Shown: positions 57,301 through 64,000 of the stretch, in pieces
How the letters are laid out: every line of letters starts with the position of its first letter
How positions within the stretch are numbered: position 1 is the first letter of the stretch
DNA from: Echiichthys vipera
Taxonomy: Eukaryota > Chordata > Actinopteri > Perciformes > Trachinidae
Direction of reading: 5' to 3'
NCBI GenBank assembly: GCA_963691815.1
Contig: OY829645.1
Coordinates: forward strand, 15,604,848 to 15,668,847
Length of the DNA stretch: 64,000 nucleotides
Notes under the pieces: generated by a model
The model's database searches: none
The model's input: the letters and a program-made list of their open reading frames with translations, nothing else
What the model was told of the DNA's origin: nothing
Translations under genes and position numbers: made by a program

Positions 57301-60300
57301 AGTAGTGGAGTAGTAACTATTTGGAAACAAATAGATATACCACAATCATTCCTTGAGCTGATCAGATAGGGCTGCAGGGTAAATAAAGATAAACATGGTG
57401 GAAAATACTGCAGTATACTATAAAACTTATTGACAAAGCAATACTTCATCCACTGAGTCCATTATAGTTGTCACGTCTTTTATCTTGCAGATGCCAAATG
57501 TAAAGCCAGATCAAGCTGATACCTATAAATGCTTTGCCACAAATGAATATGGACAGGCCACGGTCACAGTTGTTCTGAATGTGATTGAAGGTAAGGACCA
57601 AATACTTGGTGTGGATTTGACAAAAAAAGTTAAAGTGATATCATTCAGTCACTATCCCATACAGCATGTAGACTTAAGTGTTTTCCCAACTCTCTTCAAC
57701 TATTTTACATAAAGTACACTTGGATCCAAACTTGACACTTTACTACTTCATACCGTTCAGTATATTACATTCATTTCAGTCCTTATCACTCTGCAGTGCC
57801 TCTTGTATGCTGTTTAATTTTTATGACTGTGTTAATAATATGAGTACCCTTATTTTTACTTTCAGTTGGATACAAAAAAAACAAAGCCCAACCACAAGCA
57901 GCTGAAGCTGCCGATGGAAATTTTAAGACTGTACTAAAAAGGAGGAGGTGGGGTTGTGTTGCATGTGCTTCTCTTTTCCATTGATTTCTGTGGGTCTTCA
58001 GCTAAATTCTCCTAATTTTAATTTCCAGTAAGATCCGTCCAAAATCTGAACAACCTGAAAGAAAAGAGGGAGAGATTGACCCTAAATTTTGGGAGCTCTT
58101 ACTTAGTGCTGACAAGAAAGACTATGAGAGCATCTGTGCAGAATTTGGAATCACTGATTTCCGCTGGATGCTAAAGAAGCTGAATGAAATGAAGAAAGAA
58201 AGGCAGGAAGAACAAGCTGAGGTTTGTCATTTGTGATATTTGCATTTTGATTTGTTTGCTTTTGTTATTATTACATTTGAAGCTGCTTAGATACATAAAA
58301 TTTAAAAAAAATTAAAAAGTTCACTCCAGTAACAGAAAGCACTTCTGTAACCATTAATAACATTAATCATGCTTTCTGCTTGATACTTCTTATTCTGTTT
58401 TTTTTCCAGTTCGTCAAAAGCATTTCTAACCTGAAACCTATTCAGGTCAATGCAGATGGTACTGCATCCTTTGAGATTGATATGGACCTTATTGAACCAA
58501 GCAGCTCCATATTCCTGTACAAGGTTAGTGTGAAAACAAAATGATAACTCTCCTAGCAGCCCTACTACATAATAAGTAAAGGAAATAAATCAACAGGTAT
58601 TATCCTCTAGGGACTATGATTACACATTTATTGAATATTTGACAGCACTTGTGCATCATGATATCTTGTGCTGGAACACAGAAAGATGGATCAACATCAG
58701 TAGACACATCTACTGTACTATTAAAGTCATACCTCAGAGATACCTTATTATTTTGCATGGAGATTAAAAACACAAACATACAGTGTATAGAATAGCTTAT
58801 GGCTATGAGTCTGATAATGTTTTGATGAAGTCCTGCTAAGATGCTTTCCATTCTAACCCAAATGAGAGTTGGGCTATTTTCTTGATATTTTGCAGGCACA
58901 AGTTGAAGCATCCAAAAAAAAGTAAATGACATTGTAAATTCCCCCCACAGGATGGTGTAATGGTTCCATATACAAAGGAGTTGGGGGATCAGATGAAGCA
59001 CAGCCTTAAACAAATAGGAAAAAAGTATATTTTCAGTTTAAGAGACCTTATGCCAGACGATGCTGGACTGTATCAGTTGGACGTAGAGGACGTGAATATG
59101 TTCTCCACTGCCTTTAAAAGTAAGTTTTATAAATGCGCACACTACAAATTAGTATCCCTAATTAAAGCAAAGGAAGAAAATGTGATTAATGCCTAACACA
59201 AAATAGCTGCAATTAAAATAAATAACATACGGTTTCATAATTAACGTTCATGCAAGCAATTTTAATCTAATTGCATTGCTTATTATTTTTCAGTCCCCAT
59301 GGTGGATTTCTTGGTGAAAATTCAGGAAGTGAAGGCAATAGAGAGAGAAGATGCTGTTTTTGAGTGTGTCCTGTCAAATCCCTTCTCCAAGATTTTGTGG
59401 TTTGGCAAGAATTTGCCGCTGGAACAAGGGGATAAACATGATATCCATGTATCAGAAGACAAGCTCATTCACAGGCTGGTGGTCAAAGACTGCATGATAG
59501 TAGATAAAGGAATTTATTCTGCCTGTGCAGGAATAAAATCGTGCAATGCATGGCTTGTTGTTGAAGGTAAGATAATATTCTCCACCAAAACATTATTATA
59601 TAATTTTCAATAATGGTTAATGGTAATAGTGTAGAAATCATAATATGACATTGAAGGTGCGCACTCACAGCAAATGTGTCTTCTTTTTTCCCCCAAATCA
59701 GCTGATAAAGATGCAATAAAGGGTAAAAAAACGGCAAGGAAAACAACAAAGGCAGGAGGATCTGGGATGGATCTGCAGAAGGTTGCCCAAGAGCAGCAAG
59801 TAAAATTAGAGAAGGAGAGAGAGGAAAGGAAAGAACAGATTAGAGCTGCAGTAGCTGAAGCCGCAGCCGCAGCTGCACCTGCACCTCCACCTCCACCTCC
59901 ACCTGAATCCCCTCCAGCTCCTGCATTCACAAAGGCTCAACCTGAGGCACTGAAAGACCCTGAGCTGAGTAAGAACAAGCACACTGCTAGGTTTATAAAA
60001 CAGGCTGTAGAATTCACAAACAAGGAGGCCATAGCGGAAACTGAATTTTAGTTGAGGTTTATATTAATGTGATCATTAAAGCTGTAATTCTTGACATGAA
60101 TATTTATCTATGTGGTTATGTTGTTATTAATTTGTCATCTTCATTAATTACAAAAATTGTAGCATAGGCAATAGCAGTATTGCTAGTATTTAATTAAGTT
60201 CAAATCATACAGAAACTGTGATGGTTTAGGGGCAAGGTGATAATTACAATAACAAACATTTGCTGGATCCATTTGCATATAATCCTTACAATTTGGCAAC

Positions 60301-62512
60301 CCCTAACTAGTTGTCATCTCCGATAGGAATCGTAAAGGAACCAGCAGCAGTGGCAGATCCACCCGTTGTGGAGGTAGTAAGAACTGGTAAGAAACTTGAT
60401 TGCTTGTGACACCCTCAGCATGCATTCTGAAGTGAATATGACAGCTTTCTGAAATATACTGGAATCAGCAATGAGTTATTCTGATAATAAATCAGAAATG
60501 TTGTTTATACCACTGCTGAGGTCACTGTAATATTTTGGCTTGATTTTATGTTGTTTTTGTCATTATGTGATTGTATGCCTCTTTGAGGTCCGGTTTGGCT
60601 AGATAGTATTTAGTTAAGAGATACTGCCACAATCAATATTCTTCGGATACTACTTAGACAGCTGTGTACTGAGGTCTGTACCTTGTGGACTGTTTAAATG
60701 TCAGTTTTGTAGTCTTGATATTGTCCTGAAATACTCTCACAATTTATTTAATATTGCAACATGGAAATTAATAAATGCAGTTTGTCTACACCTTTCATAC
60801 TTCATATTTACTTCTAGAGACTGTTATTTACAAAGAAATTGCATTAGGCGCCATATGTGTCTCTGCATGTTTTAGCCCATTTTAAGACAAATCATTATTT
60901 TTCAAAGCATCCTGTAGTTTTTAAAATTTTATGATTCTGATTTCCTCCATTAAAATAACTCATTAAGTTTCCTGCTTTATGGAAACTATCTTGCAGAGAT
61001 AGAGGCCTGTGTTAGCTGATCCTTCTCAGTATTGTCTGGTCTCATGTTCAACTCATAGTTTTACTGTCTTTGTATGGGCAGAAGGATTGGAACCTTTAAT
61101 AATACAGACATGATCTTTACATAGATTACCTCTCTGAAGTTATGTCTGTTAAACACAAACATTTTTGAAAATACTTTCAATCCTTGTTTGTACAGCTTTT
61201 TTAACAAAATAAAGTTCAAAGTACTGAAAATGCATTAGCACCTTCTCCCTCACTGAGCATTTTGAGAATATATGAATATGATAATATGGAGATGTCTCAA
61301 ACCATATCCCACCCTCAACCACTGCTGTTTTGAAGAAGATAAATAGCCAGCACAGCACACAAACCACCCACATAAAGTAAAAGAATGAGTGGAGCTGATT
61401 CTATTTCATAATGTTTCATCTCTGTGTTTTCAAAAATATCAATATTATTGGACTGCAAAGCAGCAGGATTCTGGCAGCAATTACAGCAACAGTAAGGGCT
61501 GTAACATTAACAGTTGGCAGCTAAAATACCCAGGAGAGTACTGAGATCCAAACAAGTTTTCATTAAAAGAAAACTTTCAAATGCAAATTAACAATAGAGA
61601 AAACCTAGACTCCACTCACTTCACAGCGCTATGGCGTTTTTTGAATGTAGAAAAAAAAACACTACAACACTATTGCATGCTTTGGAAAATGGTCAGGAGT
61701 AATCTTAAAGGTTGAATATGGAGAAGGAGAAATGCAGACATTTCGGCATGCCATTGAACTCCTTTTATCTCAGTCCATGGAGTGAATGCTTGGCCTAAAC
61801 TGACTATGGCTTTGCCCGTCTCTGGTCACTTGGCTGCTGGGACAAATAACGCCTCCTTCACTGAGGCTCCGAAGCAGCTGCAGGACTGGCAAACTCCATT
61901 TCACCCAGTGCCAGCCTACAGTAGCTGCACCAAAAAACAGACAACCCTGGCAACCCGCAATGTTGGCCTCTATTGGCTGGTACAATTTAAACAGAACGTG
62001 ACAGAAAGTCATTGTCAAACCGGTCAAAATCATTTAACAATATTAATTCTGACTGAATATATGTTTTTCATGGAAAAGCAATACTTTCATTCTGTACCCC
62101 TCAAAATGCCCTCTGGGTGTATTATTTTAAAAAATATATAACTTTTAATAAAGATTCTAATTATTCAACCTGTAAGCATACATGATTTGTATAAAATGCA
62201 CTAAAACATTTCCAAGACTATGACCCCTTCATGTCATCAAATTTATAAAACACAGATAAACAGTTACGAATCTAAAATGTTTTCATGCTGTCTGTGATCG
62301 CCGATAGGTCATTCAGACAAAACATCAACAGCACCAGCTGGAGACGTGGGAAGCGGTAAGAGAGACAATGGAGAAGGATATTAAATTGGGGGAGTAATTT
62401 ACTAAATCAAGTTTAAATTACTTACTGTTGTTATTGCTGTTGTTAGGCCACTCAGCTGAGGAAACCGTTGGTGGTGAAAGGCTCGATTCACCACTTGCAG
62501 ATGCAGGAGGTG
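54353..62512 (+). CDS. igfn1: igfn1-like paralogue C, N-terminal part, truncated by window edge
   Basis: Coding exons seen: 54353-54398, 55621-55647, 56129-56251, 56613-56752, 57491-57590, 57866-57947, 58029-58221, 58410-58523, 58951-59119, 59294-59566, 59702-59968, 60327-60386, 62308-62355, 62447-62512. They total 569 codons and end in phase 1. Domains: Ig1 about 25-145, MyBP-C-like motif about 188-232, Ig2 238-331, Ig3 332-422, then a linker (423 onward) made of one Ala/Pro-rich exon and at least three tiny exons. The C-terminal Ig/FN3 exons found in A and B are absent from the window, so they should lie beyond 64000. Odd features are a GC donor after 56752 and one exon at 57866-57947 that replaces two exons of A and B. 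The last three exons are supported only by phase and splice sites. Confidence 0.85.
54428..54520 (+). repeat. dispersed repeat, second copy, copy C intron 1
   Basis: CTAGCCTGGCATAGCCTGAC, GCATATTAGTCTGG and CCTCTCAGTTCATTTTTGAT align with the complement of 11300-11412. Confidence 0.45.
54552..54645 (+). repeat. 29-base minisatellite
   Basis: CTACAACC(or AG) starts at 54552, 54581, 54610 and 54639, an exact 29-base period with few mismatches (unit contains CTACAACCAATCAGATCATA). Confidence 0.8.
55621..55647 (+). CDS. igfn1: copy C exon 2, 27-base microexon
   Basis: Acceptor ttatcag, donor gtaggc, phase 1-1; encodes DPEAENGKE. Matches the position and acidic character of A exon 2. Confidence 0.65.
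56129..56251 (+). CDS. igfn1: copy C exon 3, entry to Ig1
   Basis: 123 bases. Contains KKKSRVPGVMITQFIETLPE and TRKPIALTIQEG. Confidence 0.93.
56613..56752 (+). CDS. igfn1: copy C exon 4, Ig1 first half, GC donor
   Basis: 140 bases, phase 1 in, 0 out. Contains FKAIVTGDPKPTVTWSRNNG. It ends TTTGAG followed by gcaagt, the classic GC-donor context; A and B have GT here. Confidence 0.9.
57491..57590 (+). CDS. igfn1: copy C exon 5, Ig1 second half
   Basis: 100 bases. Contains QADTYKCFATNEYGQATV. Confidence 0.93.
57866..57947 (+). CDS. igfn1: copy C exon 6, fused linker exon
   Basis: 82 bases, phase 1 in, 2 out, donor gtgggg. It begins VGYKKNKAQ like A exon 6 and ends NFKTVLKRR like A exon 7, so one exon does the work of two. 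Confidence 0.82.
58029..58221 (+). CDS. igfn1: copy C exon 7, MyBP-C M-domain-like motif
   Basis: 193 bases, nine more than A and B. Contains FWELLLSADKKDYESIC and FGITDFRWMLKKLNEMKKE. Confidence 0.92.
58410..58523 (+). CDS. igfn1: copy C exon 8, Ig2 first part
   Basis: 114 bases in phase 0; ends PSSSIFLYK. Confidence 0.93.
58951..59119 (+). CDS. igfn1: copy C exon 9, Ig2 second part
   Basis: 169 bases. Contains SLKQIGKKYIFSL and DDAGLYQLDVED; no core cysteines. Confidence 0.93.
59294..59566 (+). CDS. igfn1: copy C exon 10, complete Ig3
   Basis: 273 bases. Contains AVFECVLSNPFSKILWFGKN and KGIYSACAGIKSC. Confidence 0.95.
59702..59968 (+). CDS. igfn1: copy C exon 11, Ala/Pro-rich linker start
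   Basis: 267 bases, phase 1-1, donor gtaaga. Starts with the shared Lys/Gly lead and EQQVKLEKEREERKEQ helix, then an Ala run and a Pro run (APAPPPPPPPESPPAPAF). It lacks the exit motif GPLVPDTVIG found in A and B. Reading through the donor stays open to TAG at 60049-60051. Confidence 0.85.
60075..60080 (+). terminator. possible intronic poly(A) signal in copy C
   Basis: ATTAAA lies 24 bases after the TAG that ends the exon 11 read-through frame. It could give a short N-terminal isoform; inference only. Confidence 0.3.
60327..60386 (+). CDS. igfn1: copy C exon 12, linker microexon
   Basis: 60 bases, phase 1-1, acceptor ccgatag, donor gtaaga. Encodes VKEPAAVADPPVVEVVRT. Call based on splice sites and phase. 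Confidence 0.6.
60387..62307 (+). other. copy C intron 12
   Basis: 1.9 kb. A more GC-rich patch at about 61780-62010 is open on both strands but has no domain or fitting splice sites. Further microexons could be hidden here. Confidence 0.5.
62308..62355 (+). CDS. igfn1: copy C exon 13, linker microexon
   Basis: 48 bases, phase 1-1, acceptor ccgatag (same as the previous exon), donor gtaaga. Encodes GHSDKTSTAPAGDVGS. Confidence 0.6.
62447..62512 (+). CDS. igfn1: copy C exon 14, linker microexon
   Basis: 66 bases to donor gtatgc (or 63 to gtggta), phase 1-1. Encodes GHSAEETVGGERLDSPLADA plus glycines; the GHS start repeats that of exon 13. Confidence 0.58.
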
Positions 62513-64000
62513 GTATGCCAGATGTTGAATACTGGAAATAAAATAGTAACACAGATGTTAAAAGACTAATAAAAGACTAATAAAATAACGTTGTTGGCAT
62601 TAGTAACAGTACAGTTTAACAATTAACAAATCAATATCCAATCAAATTATCATATTCTCTGTAGCACCTTTGTTCTGTAAATTAACCATAGTTATAATTC
62701 CAATTCCAATTCATAAATGAGAAGGTGACATATGACTAGCATGTGAAAACACTATTGTAATAAAATACTGATACAAAAGCTCACACTGTTCAAACGGTTC
62801 ATGTCTTCTTAGAACGTCCTGCCTGTAAACGTTTGCCAAGCTTAATGTTTGCTGTCTGTCATTGTATTGATGTCCTTATCTTGCTTTGTAGCTTATGTTT
62901 ATCACTTATCTTATATTTGAACAAAGCACTGTATTAGTTATTGGAATGCACACGCATTTATTAAGTACAAACATTGGTTGTAGTTGTAGTTTAAATGGGA
63001 TTACACTCTTAAAGGAGCTGTATGCAACATAATGAAAAAAATGTGTGATAGGTTTGCCTCTAAGTGCCTCTCAGCTCATTACATAAAATACCACCGTTTT
63101 TTCTCAGCCACATGCCTAACATGCATGCTCAGCCATACCGGCTATAAAAACAAACAAGAGAGAAACTCTGATAATAACACACACAGAGGGAGAATGACTT
63201 CATGTTCTGCTCAGGATGCCATTACTCCACTTTATCTTAACATAGAAAATATTTGTTTGTTGCTATATTAAAAGTGCAGTCGGCAAATTTTTTTTGATCA
63301 TATTCACTGAAACCGACACTATGCACTGATAGAACAACATAAATCAAAAACACCCCTCTATGTGCACCTAGAGCTGTTTGTTTTGCAAAAATCCACCGCG
63401 CCCGTATCATCCTGTCCACTCAGCACAGGGTTTTGTGAGAGCTGACTGTCCGGCACAGTTCATGTGCACACCACAGATTCCCCCTCGCTCATGTCACAGT
63501 ATCACAGGCATACGCCTCAAGCTAGGTATACGCTAAATGACATTAGCAATTGCGAATGAGTAAGATAGCCAGCCTACCACTGTGTAGCATGTACTCCATG
63601 CCGTTTATCAATGACAGAAGAGGCGACACATTCATGGGAATCTAGTGCATACTCACTGACGAGCACTCAATGAGAGTGAGCGGAGAAGCTTGGTGGTAGA
63701 GGGGGAGCGGCGTGAGGGTTAAACATTCAAAATTTGACAGAGTTAACTCAATCTGTCAGACTTACCGACTGCAGCTTTAATTTTCTGAATGTTCCGTACA
63801 GCTCCCTTCAATTCCCCACTATGCAGTGGTATTATTAACAAACTTTATAACATTATATAACATAACATGTAAAACATTAACCTTTTTTTAATATAAAGCC
63901 CAACTATAACATTATTCACTAACTACATCTCAAAAAGTATATTAATGAGAAGAGATAAGAATCATACAGTATGATTTATTCTTGTGCACTTTTATTCAGT
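62513..64000 (+). other. copy C intron continuing past the window
   Basis: Apart from the MITE 63267-63780 nothing is recognised. The C-terminal Ig/FN3 exons must lie downstream. Confidence 0.55.
63267..63780. mobile_element. MITE with TIRs after copy C exon 14
   Basis: Left ATTAAAAGTGCAGTCGG pairs with right ACCGACTGCAGCTTTAA. About 510 bases, in the intron of copy C. Confidence 0.6.

Noticed and set aside
61782..62141. 119-codon frame in copy C intron 12
   Set aside because: More GC-rich than its surroundings but no domain, and no acceptor/donor pair fits phase 1 with the microexons.
63032..63271. Possible extra microexon of copy C after a tttttctcag acceptor
   Set aside because: No donor in a suitable phase follows before the MITE.
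1..64000. CRISPR arrays, operons, tRNA or rRNA genes
   Set aside because: No direct-repeat/spacer arrays or recognisable RNA genes; the split-gene structure is vertebrate.

Overview
The window looks like nuclear DNA of a spiny-rayed (percomorph-like) teleost fish. The genes are split into short exons with GT-AG (rarely GC-AG) introns. The background is AT-rich and microsatellite-dense, and it carries many dispersed repeats typical of fish: an L2/Rex1-like non-LTR retrotransposon, MITE-like elements with terminal inverted repeats, and LINE/SINE tails ending in simple repeats. I see no prokaryotic genes, CRISPR arrays or RNA genes.

The window is dominated by three tandem, same-strand paralogues of one muscle gene: igfn1, immunoglobulin-like and fibronectin type III domain containing 1. 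Copy A (coding 6336-30901, 25 coding exons, 1557 codons by my count) and copy B (35397-43400, 23 coding exons, 1423 codons) are complete, with stop codons and poly(A) signals. Copy C (54353 to at least 62512, 14 coding exons seen, 569 codons) runs off the right edge. Exon lengths and splice phases match between copies almost base for base. The full reading frames of A and B close exactly on stop codons, which strongly supports the exon models.

Each protein has the order: short leader; Ig1; a helical motif resembling the myosin-binding protein C (MyBP-C) M-domain; Ig2; Ig3; a fast-evolving low-complexity linker; then (seen in A and B) Ig4-Ig5-FN3-FN3-FN3-Ig6-FN3-Ig7. Apart from the linker and one additional FN3, this follows the domain order of MyBP-C. 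These are probably intracellular sarcomere-associated proteins; mammalian IGFN1 is a skeletal-muscle protein. The conserved modules are under obvious constraint, whereas the linker exon has changed completely: Ala/Lys-rich then Gly/Ala-rich in A, Lys-Ala then Glu-rich in B, Ala/Pro-rich plus several tiny exons in C.

Layout: 1-6297, upstream sequence with a possible non-coding first exon of A; 6298-31112, copy A, inflated by transposons in several introns; 31113-35376, spacer and possible 5' exon/intron of B; 35377-43543, copy B, compact; 43544-54307, spacer and possible 5' exon/intron of C, containing TIR elements; 54308-64000, copy C, incomplete. I did not find a wholly unknown system. The most notable points are the paralogue-specific linkers, two GC-AG introns, an exon fusion in C, a possible decaying cassette exon in A, a possible intronic poly(A) isoform in C, and a TIR element carrying a MYB-like fragment.
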